Source of the DNA: Alloprevotella tannerae
Lineage (GTDB): Bacteria > Bacteroidota > Bacteroidia > Bacteroidales > Bacteroidaceae
Assembly (NCBI GenBank): GCA_015259125.1
Contig: JABZGR010000009.1
Location: 1 to 64,000 of the forward strand
Direction of reading: 5' to 3'
DNA: 64,000 nucleotides
Under the pieces are notes generated by a model. It was not told where the DNA came from and did not search any database. It saw nothing but the letters and a program-made list of their open reading frames with translations. The position numbers were made by a program, and so were the translations under genes. Positions 17,670 to 26,043 of the stretch are shown here, one piece after another. Positions within the stretch are counted from its first letter, which is position 1. Every line of letters begins with the position of its first letter.

Positions 17670-17700
17670 CAAAGGTACGCTTGTTGATTATCCGGTGCAA
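17670..17700 (-). promoter_or_regulatory. promoter of the predicted small RNA
   Basis: On the minus strand TTG (17698-17700), exactly 20 nt, TACCTTTG (17670-17677): as good a match as the tmRNA promoter. Confidence 0.7.
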
Positions 17701-17750
17701 TACCTAAAAATGTGGATTTTTGGATTTTATCCGGAAAAAAGCGGGATCTT

Positions 17751-18407
17751 TCAGAATTGATACGTGAGTGTGACGAGCGCCGTTACGTTGCGATCGCCCG
17801 CCGCATTGAATTTTGTCAGGCCCAAATCAGTCTCGATACCCAGCGTCAGGTGCGAAGGCAACTGATAGCCTAAGCCTATGGTCAGGCCGCCGTCGAAGCG
17901 ATGCGTCCCGTGCTCTTTGAATGTCTGCGTATCATAATAGAGCTTCCGCGAACCAATCTGCTCCACGTCGCCTCGCGTCGTCTGCTTTCCACCGAGCCCG
18001 TAAGCCACATAAGGCCCTGCGGAAGCCACGATGTAATGCCCGGCTGAGAGGCGAAAGTAATAATTAAAGACGAGCGGGAGTTCGAGATAATTTGCCGTTG
18101 TCGTTCGATTTCGGATTCCCATTATCGGGTTGCCGTCTTTGTCTACAGCCTGCGAGCCATCGTCCTCACGAAAATAGACCCGCTGATTGTGATTCTTCCA
18201 GCCTTTGGCGTAGAATACGAGCGAGGGCGCGAACGTCAGACTTTGCGATAGCTCAAACTCGACACCCAGTCCGGCCTTAAACGACCCAACAGGCGTTGCA
18301 TCATTATAATGTGTAGCCACGCCGCCGCCTATGCGCATTTGGAAGTTTTGCGCCCGCACGCCGGCTGCCGACAAAATCAAAAGTGCTGCTAAGAAAAACC
18401 TGCTCAT
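17751..18407 (-). CDS. outer-membrane beta-barrel (PorT-like) protein
   Basis: 218 residues with signal peptide (MSRFFLAALLILSAAGVRAQ) and alternating hydrophobic strands: MRIGGGVATHYND, FKAGLGVEFELSQ, NYLELPLVFNYYF, YIVASAGPYVAYGLGG, and a last strand ending VTALVTLTYQF. This is the pattern of the small Bacteroidetes porin/PorT-like beta-barrel family. The function is not predictable. It lies 27 nt downstream of the DEAD-box helicase gene on the same strand and may be co-transcribed with it. Confidence 0.85.
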   Translation of the reverse strand: MSRFFLAALLILSAAGVRAQNFQMRIGGGVATHYNDATPVGSFKAGLGVEFELSQSLTFAPSLVFYAKGWKNHNQRVYFREDDGSQAVDKDGNPIMGIRNRTTTANYLELPLVFNYYFRLSAGHYIVASAGPYVAYGLGGKQTTRGDVEQIGSRKLYYDTQTFKEHGTHRFDGGLTIGLGYQLPSHLTLGIETDLGLTKFNAAGDRNVTALVTLTYQF

Positions 18408-18434
18408 AAGCGTAAAGATAAAGAGATGAAATGC

Positions 18435-20258
18435 CTATTTCTTGTTGTCGTTGTTGAAGAATTGCCGCCAGTCGCTCTGCGTATCCTCGTTTGGCTTGCT
18501 GCTTTTACGGCGCTCTCCACGCGGTGCTTTACGCTCGCTGCGGCGTCCGGCATATTCCTCGCGGGCCGGTTTTCGCTTACGGCCGCGTGCTTTCTCCTCG
18601 CCGCCTTCGGGGTTAACCCTGTCGGCCGCATCTACGACAACGGGGCGGTTGCCTACCTTGACGCGCGCCATTTTTTTGAGTACGATCGGTGCGTCCTCTT
18701 CAGGCACTTCAAAGAACGAGCAATTGTTGGTCAGATCTATACGCCCGATCTGAATTTTCCCCTTCACGTAGCGATTGATCAGATTGATGATCTCCCGCGC
18801 ATAGAAGTTGTCGCGCTTACCTAAGTTGATGAAGAGCCGTGCATAACCCGGGTCGGCCTTGTGCGGGCCGCGCTCGCGCCGCTCTCCGCGGTTGCGCTCT
18901 CGGCGCGCCTCCGGCGTGTCGCCCTTCCCGCCCGGTTGGATGATCTCCGGCGCATTGGCATAATACTTAAGGAAGCGGCCGAAGGCATCGCTCACCAAGC
19001 GGCGTATGAGGTCCTCCTTAGAGAGCCAATCCAATTTGCGGAACACTTCCGGCAAGAACGGAGCAATTTGCGTTTCGTCGACTTCCACGTGCTCCAGGTG
19101 GTCCATCACGTGATACAACTGCTTCGTACAAATTTCCTTCGGTTCGGGAAGTACGCCCACTTCAAATTGTTTGCCGATCGTGCGCTCGATATTGCGTATT
19201 TTGCCCTTCTCGCGCAAGTGAATGATGGCGATGCTCGTGCCCCGCTTGCCGATGCGCCCCGTTCGACCACTGCGGTGAATGTAATTCTCAATGTCGTCCG
19301 GCATCCCGTAATTGATGACGTGTGTCAAGTCGTCGACGTCCAAGCCGCGCGCCGCCACGTCGGTAGCAATAAGCAGCTGCGTGTTGTGCTGGCGAAACTT
19401 CTGCATCGTTATATCTCGCTGCGCCTGCGAAAGATCGCCGTGGAGCGCCTCCGCATTGTAGCCGTCTTTGATCAAAGCGTCGGCCACTTCCTGCGTCTCC
19501 AAGCGCGTGCGACAAAAGATAATACCGTAGATCTTCGGATAATAATCGACGATGCGTTTTAGCGCGTGATATTTATCGCGCGCTTGCACAAGATAATACG
19601 TATGATTGACGTTTTCGGCCCCTTCATTGCGCGAACCGACCACGATTTCTTTATGGTCGTGCAGGTAATTGCGGGCTATGCGTTCGATCTCGCGGCTCAT
19701 CGTCGCGGAGAAGAAGAGCGTATTTCGATTTTCCGGAACGCCCGCCAAGATAGCATCGATGCTTTCCGTGAATCCCATATTCAGCATCTCGTCCGCCTCG
19801 TCGAGCACCACGTTCTCCACGTTCTCGAGTTTGGCCACGCCGCGCTCCATCAAGTCGATGAGGCGCCCCGGGGTCGCTACGATTACTTGCGCGCCGCGTT
19901 TCAGCGAGCGGATCTGGCTTTCAATACTCGTACCGCCATAAACAGCCTGCACGTGCAAGCCGTCAATGTAGCGCGAATAGTCTTTCAAGTCATCGGCAAT
20001 TTGCAGGCAGAGTTCTCGCGTCGGACTCAGGATCACGGCCTGCGTAGTGCGTTGCGTCGGATCTACCTTTTGCAAAACCGGAAGCCCGTAAGCTGCCGTT
20101 TTGCCTGTACCGGTCTGTGCTAATGCAATGACATCATTGCCCACTCCCAAAAGATATGGGATTACTTCTTCTTGCACAGGCATCGGGTTCTCATAACCGA
20201 GCTCGGCAATGGCGCGTCGAATCTCTTCGTTTACGCCTAATTCTTCAAAAGTCTTCAA
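18435..20258 (-). CDS. deaD: DEAD-box ATP-dependent RNA helicase with DbpA-type RNA-binding domain
   Basis: 607-residue RNA helicase for ribosome assembly and mRNA structure, cold-shock DeaD/CsdA-like. Motifs in order: Q motif (ENPMPVQEEVIPYL), I (AQTGTGKTAAYGLP), II (VVLDEADEML), III (FFSATMS), VI (YIHRSGRTGRIGKRG). A C-terminal RRM-like DbpA domain (ARLFINLGKRDNFYAREIIN...) starts near residue 480, followed by a basic Arg/Lys/Gly tail. The reading frame starts at a TTG (20258); the first internal Met is at residue 27, inside the Q-motif region, so TTG initiation is the best reading. A -7 box lies at 20288. Confidence 0.93.
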   Translation of the reverse strand: MKTFEELGVNEEIRRAIAELGYENPMPVQEEVIPYLLGVGNDVIALAQTGTGKTAAYGLPVLQKVDPTQRTTQAVILSPTRELCLQIADDLKDYSRYIDGLHVQAVYGGTSIESQIRSLKRGAQVIVATPGRLIDLMERGVAKLENVENVVLDEADEMLNMGFTESIDAILAGVPENRNTLFFSATMSREIERIARNYLHDHKEIVVGSRNEGAENVNHTYYLVQARDKYHALKRIVDYYPKIYGIIFCRTRLETQEVADALIKDGYNAEALHGDLSQAQRDITMQKFRQHNTQLLIATDVAARGLDVDDLTHVINYGMPDDIENYIHRSGRTGRIGKRGTSIAIIHLREKGKIRNIERTIGKQFEVGVLPEPKEICTKQLYHVMDHLEHVEVDETQIAPFLPEVFRKLDWLSKEDLIRRLVSDAFGRFLKYYANAPEIIQPGGKGDTPEARRERNRGERRERGPHKADPGYARLFINLGKRDNFYAREIINLINRYVKGKIQIGRIDLTNNCSFFEVPEEDAPIVLKKMARVKVGNRPVVVDAADRVNPEGGEEKARGRKRKPAREEYAGRRSERKAPRGERRKSSKPNEDTQSDWRQFFNNDNKK

Positions 20259-20287
20259 ATGGAATAATTAACTAATAGTTACGTGCG

Positions 20288-20295
20288 CAAAGGTA
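20288..20295 (-). promoter_or_regulatory. deaD -7 box TACCTTTG
   Basis: TACCTTTG on the minus strand, 29 nt before the TTG start. A TTG lies 24 nt upstream of it, outside the usual spacing. Confidence 0.5.
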
Positions 20296-20508
20296 CGAAA
20301 TAATTCCTCAGCCTTTGCACAATCTCCGATGAATTGTTTTGTTTTCTAACAGATTGTGACGACTTTCCGCGTTTTTAGTCGTAAAAGTTCCATCTTATGA
20401 TCACATCAAAAGCACCCGCTACTCGCTGTGAAAGTTCCGCCGGTCGGCTCCCGCGGCTCTCGTGCGCCCATTTCCGCGCCGAAGAAGCAAGAAAATGAAG
20501 CCAAGACC

Positions 20509-20539
20509 TTGTCCGCCCCGCCCAAAAGCCGTACCTTTG
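20509..20539 (+). promoter_or_regulatory. promoter of DUF2851-thioesterase-dprA (TTG - 20 nt - TACCTTTG)
   Basis: TTG (20509-20511), 20 nt, TACCTTTG (20532-20539). With the gene start at 20555 or 20567 the leader is only about 10-20 nt. Confidence 0.75.
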
Positions 20540-20554
20540 ACAGATTAACCAAAT

Positions 20555-21880
20555 ATGCACACCCTTATGGAGCAACTGCTTCACTACGTATGGCGTCATC
20601 GCCTCTTCCCCCTGCGCCTGCTGACGACGCAAGGCGGAGAGCGCGTTGAGATAATCGACGTTGGTCTCCCCAATCCCCATGATGGCCCCGATTTCTTCAA
20701 TGCGAAAGTGAAGATTGGCGCTACCTATTGGGCCGGCAATGTGGAGATCCACGACCGCGCCTCTGATTGGTTTCACCACGGCCACGACCGCGATCCGCAT
20801 TATAATAATGTCGTGCTCCACGTTGTGCGTGAGGCGGACGCTCTCGCGCTGACGCAAGACGGCAAGCGCATTCCGCAGCTCCAACTCGAGGTGCCGACTT
20901 ACGTGGAGGCCAACTACGCCGCCCTCTTTGCAGAAGAGAAATACCCGCCCTGCTTCCGCGTCTTGCCCGATCTGACGACGTTGCAGCGCACCTCGTGGCT
21001 GGCCGCCTTAGCCGCCGAGCGCTTGGAGCAGAAGAAGGCGCGCATCGACGACTATTTGCGGCTGACCAATCGTGATTGGGAGCGCTGTTGCTTCGTTGCC
21101 TTGGCGCGCAACTTTGGCTTTGGCGTCAACGCTGAGGCCTTTGAACGCTGGGCGCTCAACATACCGCTCAGCGCTGTCGGTAAGCATCGCGACAACGCTT
21201 TCCAAGTCGAAGCCTTCTTCTTCGGACAAGCCGGTTTGCTCGATCCGCAAGCCACGCCCCAAGAGCGGCAAGACGATTACTTCCGCAGCTTGGCCGACGA
21301 ATACCGCTTCCTGCGCCACAAGTTTAGCTTGACGCCCTTGCCCCACGACTTATGGCGCTTTCTCCGGCTACGGCCGCAAAATTTTCCCCATGTGCGCATC
21401 GCACAGCTCGTCAACCTTTACCATAGCAACCAAGTAAATCTCTCTCGCTTGCTCGAAGCCGCGTCGGCGGCCGACTTGCGCGCGCTGCTCCAAACGTCCG
21501 TGACGCCCTATTGGGAGACGCATTATACCTTCGGCCTCCCAAGTAAGGCCGGTCGAAAGGCGCTGCAGACGTCCGCCCTCGACCTCCTGTTGATCAATAC
21601 CGCCGTGCCGCTGCTCTTCGCCTTTGGGCGCTCCCATCGCGACGAGCGTATGTGTGAGCGGGCTTTGCGCTTGATGGAGTCTATCGCGCCCGAGCGCAAC
21701 AGCATCGTAAAGGCTTGGGCCGATGTCGGACTCAAAGCGCGCTCTGCCGCGGAAAGTCAGGCGCTCCTCCGTCTCAAGCGCGACTATTGTCAGCGCAAGG
21801 CCTGCCTCGATTGTCGTTTTGGCGCGGCTTATTTGCAAATGGGTGCCCCCGATGCTGCGGGCGCTCAGCTTGATCGATGA
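20555..21880 (+). CDS. DUF2851 family protein
   Basis: 441 residues, function unknown. It matches the Bacteroidetes DUF2851 family by its N-terminus (EQLLHYVWRHRLFP, then DVGLPNPHDGPDFFNAKVKI and GNVEIHDRASDWFHHGH) and by the C-terminal cysteine cluster (YCQRKACLDCRFGAAYL). The conserved Asp/Glu/His pattern in the first 90 residues is reminiscent of a nuclease-like active site, but that is only my impression. The start may be 20555 or the ATG at 20567. First of a three-gene run with a thioesterase and dprA. Confidence 0.85.
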   Translation: MHTLMEQLLHYVWRHRLFPLRLLTTQGGERVEIIDVGLPNPHDGPDFFNAKVKIGATYWAGNVEIHDRASDWFHHGHDRDPHYNNVVLHVVREADALALTQDGKRIPQLQLEVPTYVEANYAALFAEEKYPPCFRVLPDLTTLQRTSWLAALAAERLEQKKARIDDYLRLTNRDWERCCFVALARNFGFGVNAEAFERWALNIPLSAVGKHRDNAFQVEAFFFGQAGLLDPQATPQERQDDYFRSLADEYRFLRHKFSLTPLPHDLWRFLRLRPQNFPHVRIAQLVNLYHSNQVNLSRLLEAASAADLRALLQTSVTPYWETHYTFGLPSKAGRKALQTSALDLLLINTAVPLLFAFGRSHRDERMCERALRLMESIAPERNSIVKAWADVGLKARSAAESQALLRLKRDYCQRKACLDCRFGAAYLQMGAPDAAGAQLDR

Positions 21881-21909
21881 TTTTATCACCTTATATATAC
21901 GTTTGACGT

Positions 21910-22320
21910 ATGAAGACTGTTTTTGAACTTGAAATGAAGGTGCGCGACTACGAGTGCGACCTGCAAGGTATTGTTAACAATGCCGTTTACCAACACTATA
22001 CTGAACATACGCGCGCCGAATATCTGCGCTCCCGCTTCGAAGGTATGGAAGCTTTGCACGAACAAGGCATCGATACCGTCGTAGCACGCTTGGAGATGGC
22101 CTTCAAAGCCCCTTTGCGCCCCGGCGATCGCTTCGTCTCGCGTTTGGGTGTCAGAAAAGAAGGCCTGCGCTATATTTTTGAGCAGACGATCTGCCGCTTG
22201 CCCGATGAGCAGGTGTGTATGCAGGCGCAGACGACGGTCGTCTGTCGCATCAACGGGCGTTTAGGCGATTGTCCGGCGCTTAACGAGGCGTTTCAAGCCG
22301 ACTTTAGTGAGGTGAAATAG
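21910..22320 (+). CDS. hotdog-fold acyl-CoA thioesterase
   Basis: 136 residues of the 4-hydroxybenzoyl-CoA/YbgC-type thioesterase family. The N-terminal block VRDYECDLQGIVNNAVYQHY carries the Asp and Asn/His-type residues of the active loop, followed by EHTRAEYL and a beta strand VARLEMAFKAPLRPGD. It should hydrolyse an acyl-CoA or acyl-ACP; the substrate is unknown. It lies 29 nt after the DUF2851 gene and 41 nt before dprA. Confidence 0.88.
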   Translation: MKTVFELEMKVRDYECDLQGIVNNAVYQHYTEHTRAEYLRSRFEGMEALHEQGIDTVVARLEMAFKAPLRPGDRFVSRLGVRKEGLRYIFEQTICRLPDEQVCMQAQTTVVCRINGRLGDCPALNEAFQADFSEVK

Positions 22321-22361
22321 GCCTTGGACTCTTCGCCCCTCTCTTTTATGTATGCTGATCA

Positions 22362-23468
22362 ATGGAAAACACGCAACCTACTACGGAAACGTTGAGCCTG
22401 ATGACGCTCGGCGCACTGCCCGGTGTCGGCTTAAAAACGCTGCGCACCATCTTGGCACGTTACAAGTCTGCCACGGCGGCGCTTGAGGCCTTTGCGCGGG
22501 GTGCTGAGGTCTGCGCTTGCTCGGCCGAAGATTTGGTTGAGGCGCGCCAATGGGCTGAAGCGGAAATGGCTTATTGCGAAGCTCACGCGGTGCGGATTTT
22601 GACGATGGCCGACGCGGACTATCCGGCGCGCCTACGCACTTGTGATGATGCGCCGCCTTATTTGTTTTATCGCGGAGCGGCCAATTTGAATGCAAAATAT
22701 GTCGTGGCCGTGGTCGGCACGCGCCACATTACGGAGTATGGTAAGGACCTTTGCCGTCACCTTTGTCAGGATTTGGCCGACTTTTCGCCGGATGTGCTCG
22801 TCTTGAGCGGACTGGCTTACGGCGTCGACGTGCACGCGCATCGGCAGGCCTTGGTGGCCAATTTGCCGACGGTGGGTGTGCTCGCGCACGGCTTGGATCG
22901 GCTCTACCCGTCGGCGCATCGCACGACGGCCGTTGAGATGCTGAACAAGGGCGGTTTGCTCACGGAATATCCGCGCTTGACGGTGCCTGAGAAGGGGCGA
23001 TTCTTGCAGCGCAATCGTATCGTGGCGGGGATGGCTGATGTGGTTGTCGTCGTGGAGAGTGGAATTCGAGGCGGCGCGCTCGCCACGGCGCGTTTGGCGC
23101 GCCAATATGAGCGCCCGGTCTATGCCTTTCCGGGGCGTGCAAGTGATGAAATGTCGGCCGGATGTAATGCTTTGCTGCGTGACGGGCGCGCCAAACTCAT
23201 CACATCGGCCGAGGATCTGTTGGCTGACTGGCTCGGCGTGACGGCTAAGGTGCAGGAGGCCTCGCCGGCGACTGATCTGTTTGCCGATTTGACCCGGAAT
23301 GAGCAAAAGTTGATCGCCGTTTTGACGCAGCACGATTGCCGGACGCTCGACCAACTCGCTACGGAGGCCGATTTGGACCATTCGGTGGTGGCTTCGCTCT
23401 TGTTCGATTTGAATATGCGCGGGTTTGTCAAGACGCTTCCCGGTGGCGCTTATCGCCTGATGCGCTAA
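22362..23468 (+). CDS. dprA: DNA-processing protein DprA
   Basis: Loads RecA on incoming single-stranded DNA during transformation. It has 368 residues. An N-terminal helical/HhH-like region (LMTLGALPGVGLKTLRTILA) is followed by the Rossmann-like core with VAVVGTRHITEYGKDLCRHL, VLSGLAYGVDVHAHR, THGLD-equivalent LAHGLDRLYP and RNRIVAGMADVVVVVESG. A winged-helix C-terminus (residues about 305-368, LDQLATEADLDHSVVASLL) is retained. No other competence gene is in view. Confidence 0.95.
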   Translation: MENTQPTTETLSLMTLGALPGVGLKTLRTILARYKSATAALEAFARGAEVCACSAEDLVEARQWAEAEMAYCEAHAVRILTMADADYPARLRTCDDAPPYLFYRGAANLNAKYVVAVVGTRHITEYGKDLCRHLCQDLADFSPDVLVLSGLAYGVDVHAHRQALVANLPTVGVLAHGLDRLYPSAHRTTAVEMLNKGGLLTEYPRLTVPEKGRFLQRNRIVAGMADVVVVVESGIRGGALATARLARQYERPVYAFPGRASDEMSAGCNALLRDGRAKLITSAEDLLADWLGVTAKVQEASPATDLFADLTRNEQKLIAVLTQHDCRTLDQLATEADLDHSVVASLLFDLNMRGFVKTLPGGAYRLMR

Positions 23469-23771
23469 ACTACGAGCGGCGCTCCGGTCTGCTACCGCCC
23501 AAGGTTGAAGGTGGGCGTAGGATGTACCCATTCTTTTATCGTCAACGGCTGTTTGCAGCTGTCTGCGCTTATCTTTATGGCGTGGATGGCCGCTTTTTTA
23601 TGCTGCCAATGCGTTTGTTGAGGCTTTGCGCCTTTGCGGCGATCTTGTCGCTTGGTCGAGCGTTGTTTCGGCCTTGATTTTTGTAGCTGAAGGCGGATAA
23701 TGGGGCACGCTTCGGCGTCTTTTCAAATGAGCAATGATCGGAAACTTTTTCGTCAAATCGTGCCGACTTGC

Positions 23772-23858
23772 TTTTTCATCGTGAGCGTAAAGGTCTACGC
23801 TCACGAGGGGACGTTCTTTTTATCGTGATGAAAAGGGTGTGCGCTCACGATGAAAAAA
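23772..23858. repeat. family-B repeat array
   Basis: Contains TTTTTCATCGTGAGCGTAAA, CTACGCTCACGAGG, TTTTTATCGTGATGAAAA and GCGCTCACGATGAAAAAA within 87 nt. It sits between the convergent ends of dprA and tatD and could fold as a large imperfect hairpin. Confidence 0.75.
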
Positions 23859-23913
23859 CAAACTACTGCGTTTTCGCGAATAAAAAATAAGGATGGAAAC
23901 GTTGAAAACAGAC

Positions 23914-24528
23914 TTAAACGTCTTCGTTGAAGCCTTCCGGATGCTCAATGGTGGGCGTCGATAGGAGTGCGGCGGGTAGGCGGCCTTCGTCGCTCTCAAT
24001 GTGTCGGCGCGAAGGGGGTGTCAGGGCGTAACTTTCGGCGTTGTAATGTTCCCCAAAACTCAGATCGAAATCAGCTTGTAGGAGTTGGCGGGCCAAGGCC
24101 GGACGCCCGCGAAACCCATGTATGACCCAGCGCTGCGTAGGGCGGTAGTGCTTGCGCAGGGCCAAGAGGCGGTCGAAGGCGCGCACGCAGTGGAGGATCA
24201 GCGGCTTGCCGTAGGCTTCACTCAAACGGACGTGGAGGGGGAAAAGTTGCTCTTGCACGGCCCAGTCTCCGCGCAAGCGGTCAAAACCACATTCGCCAAG
24301 GGCCACAACTTCGTCGCGCGCGGCCCAAAGGAGGAGTTGCTGCTGCAATTGTGCGAGTTCGGCGGGCGGCAAACTGCTCCACCAAGGGTGAATCCCGACT
24401 GAATAGCACGCGTGAGGGAGGGGCGCAAACTGCGTTGCACCCGATAAAACTTCAAGTGGTAGGTTGACGATGGCCGAACCGGCCGGTGCGTCGAGATGGT
24501 GGGAATGAAAATCGAGCAAACGAGTCAC
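23914..24528 (-). CDS. TatD-family metal-dependent hydrolase
   Basis: 204 residues, shorter than typical TatD (about 255). Metal/active-site blocks visible: LDFHSHHL at the N-terminus, VALGECGFDRL, KPLILHCVRAFDRLLAL and WVIHGFRGRP. The likely role is as a 3'-5' nuclease or related phosphoesterase. The start is GTG at 24528, overlapping the yidD stop in GTGA, so translation is coupled. Third of rnpA-yidD-tatD, a neighbourhood common in Bacteroidales. Confidence 0.85.
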   Translation of the reverse strand: MTRLLDFHSHHLDAPAGSAIVNLPLEVLSGATQFAPLPHACYSVGIHPWWSSLPPAELAQLQQQLLLWAARDEVVALGECGFDRLRGDWAVQEQLFPLHVRLSEAYGKPLILHCVRAFDRLLALRKHYRPTQRWVIHGFRGRPALARQLLQADFDLSFGEHYNAESYALTPPSRRHIESDEGRLPAALLSTPTIEHPEGFNEDV

Positions 24529-24743
24529 GGGACGGGATCATAGCCGCTTCCGCCCCACGGATGGCAGCGCAAGATGCGACGAATTGCTAACCAAAGGCCT
24601 TTGAAAAGCCCATGTTTCTGCAAGGCTTCAATAGCATATTGAGAGCAGGTGGGCGTAAAGCGGCACGAGGGTGGCGTCAGCGGTGAAATAAAGCGTTGAT
24701 ACAAGCGGATAGGGAGGATGAAAAGGCGTACAAGGTATTTCAT
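24525..24743 (-). CDS. yidD: membrane protein insertion efficiency factor YidD
   Basis: 72 residues; peripheral inner-membrane protein that aids YidC-dependent insertion. Signature blocks FILPIRLYQRFISPL, CRFTPTCSQYAIEAL, GLWLAIRRILRCHPW and GGSGYDPVP are all present. The ATG at 24743 is chosen because it opens the conserved N-terminus and overlaps the rnpA stop (ATGA); a longer reading frame runs back into rnpA. Confidence 0.95.
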   Translation of the reverse strand: MKYLVRLFILPIRLYQRFISPLTPPSCRFTPTCSQYAIEALQKHGLFKGLWLAIRRILRCHPWGGSGYDPVP

Positions 24744-25132
24744 GATGAAGCAGTTTCCTTTTCTACAATGCGCTGAAGCAGTTTTACCATTTGTGTTTCG
24801 ACTTTTGCGGCCGGCCAAGTGCGATCGGAGAACCAGAGAAAGGCGATGTGGAGGCCCTCATCGGGGGCGAGGATGGCGGGCAGGAGGTCTTTGTGGTGGC
24901 GATAGGCTTCGCGCAGGAGGCGTTTGGCTCTGTTGCGGTCCACGGCGCGACGCAATTTGCGCTTGGGTACGCTCAACAAAACTTTTACCGCGGGCTTGCC
25001 GCCCGGCTTTATGCGCCGATAGGCGGCACGCAGCGGATAGACCGAGGGGGAATGGATGCCCTCGGCAAAGAGCGATTCGATGTCTTTGGTCAAACAGAGG
25101 TGTTCGGCCTTACCAAAACTATAGCGCTTCAT
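24740..25132 (-). CDS. rnpA: ribonuclease P protein component
   Basis: 130 residues; the basic protein subunit of RNase P that processes tRNA 5' ends. The start is the ATG at 25132 (MKRYSFGKAEHL), matching family length; the frame remains open upstream to 25228. The RNR motif is DRNRAKRLLREAYRHH (residues about 75-90), and the central strand VKVLLSVPKRKLRRAV is typical. A TACTTTTG box at 25138-25145 lies almost on the start codon and would give a nearly leaderless mRNA if used. The terminator of the upstream hemD gene is at 25215. Confidence 0.94.
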   Translation of the reverse strand: MKRYSFGKAEHLCLTKDIESLFAEGIHSPSVYPLRAAYRRIKPGGKPAVKVLLSVPKRKLRRAVDRNRAKRLLREAYRHHKDLLPAILAPDEGLHIAFLWFSDRTWPAAKVETQMVKLLQRIVEKETASS

Positions 25133-25214
25133 TAAGGCAAAAGTACGGAAAACTATTCGATTGTTCGCCGCTCGCCGCCCGAAATTCGCTGCGGCGCAAG
25201 GGTAGCGCAAAAAG

Positions 25215-25248
25215 AAGACCGGCGCCAAGCAATCTTGGCGCCGGTCTT
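25215..25248 (-). terminator. hemD terminator (perfect 15-bp stem)
   Basis: AAGACCGGCGCCAAG (25215-25229), loop CAAT, CTTGGCGCCGGTCTT (25234-25248). On the minus strand it is followed by CTTTTTGCG, so it ends the DUF4271-hemD transcript before rnpA. Confidence 0.88.
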
Positions 25249-25287
25249 TAACTCGACGTATTATTGTATTATAAAATGTGACGTGCG

Positions 25288-26028
25288 TTATTTATTTTCC
25301 TTCTCCAGATAAAGCTCTAAGCAAGCGGGCATCGAGGGCGCTTCAGGCGAAGGCGCAGCGACGGCAGGCTCGTAGCCACTGTCGGTAATCGCTTTGAGCG
25401 TGGAGCGGCCAAAGCATCCGAGCTTCACGCCTTTTTCCCGGAAGTCGGGATAGTTCTCGCAGAGAACCTCAAAGCCGCTCGGGGTGAACGGAATCACGAG
25501 ATCGTAATCTTCGATCGCTTTCGGTAGATCGTTGCTCACGGTGCGATACATTACACACTCGGTATGGTTCAGCTTTTTCGCGTTGAGCGTTTCTTCCACC
25601 TCGTTGGTGTGGACGCTACTCTGAGGAATGAGGTATTTTTCCGCCTTGTGCTTGGCCATTACCTGAACGAGGTCGGGCCATTTTCCCGTCTGGCTGAAGA
25701 AGACTTTACGCTTACGATACTGAACGTATTTTTGGATGTATAAAGCGATTGTCTCGGAGAGCCCAAAGTATTTCATGTCTTCCGGAATGTTGACGCGTAG
25801 CTCTTTACACAAAGTAAAGAAGTGGTCAATGGCGTGGCGGGAAGTAAAAACGATAGCAGTATGGTCCAAGATCTGAACTTTCTGTTGGCGAAACTCTTTT
25901 GCGCTGAGTCCTTCTACTTTGATAAACGGATGAAAGGTAATTTCGATACCGTATTTCTTTTCTATATCAAAATATGGAGACTTCTCGGACGTGGGATAGG
26001 GCTGCGAAATGAGGATTTTTTTTATCAT
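25288..26028 (-). CDS. hemD: uroporphyrinogen-III synthase
   Basis: 246 residues. Closes and isomerises hydroxymethylbilane to uroporphyrinogen III in tetrapyrrole synthesis. The family is diverged, but the two-domain pattern is visible: KKILISQPYPTSEKSPYFD at the start, AIVFTSRHAIDHFF, the mid-protein SVHTNEVEETL, and the second-domain VIPFTPSGFEVLCENYP, then LGCFGRSTLKAITDSGYEP. It lies 15 nt after the DUF4271 gene, a pairing I know from other Bacteroidales. No other hem gene is adjacent. Confidence 0.88.
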   Translation of the reverse strand: MIKKILISQPYPTSEKSPYFDIEKKYGIEITFHPFIKVEGLSAKEFRQQKVQILDHTAIVFTSRHAIDHFFTLCKELRVNIPEDMKYFGLSETIALYIQKYVQYRKRKVFFSQTGKWPDLVQVMAKHKAEKYLIPQSSVHTNEVEETLNAKKLNHTECVMYRTVSNDLPKAIEDYDLVIPFTPSGFEVLCENYPDFREKGVKLGCFGRSTLKAITDSGYEPAVAAPSPEAPSMPACLELYLEKENK

Positions 26029-26043
26029 CGTGACTTTGAATAC

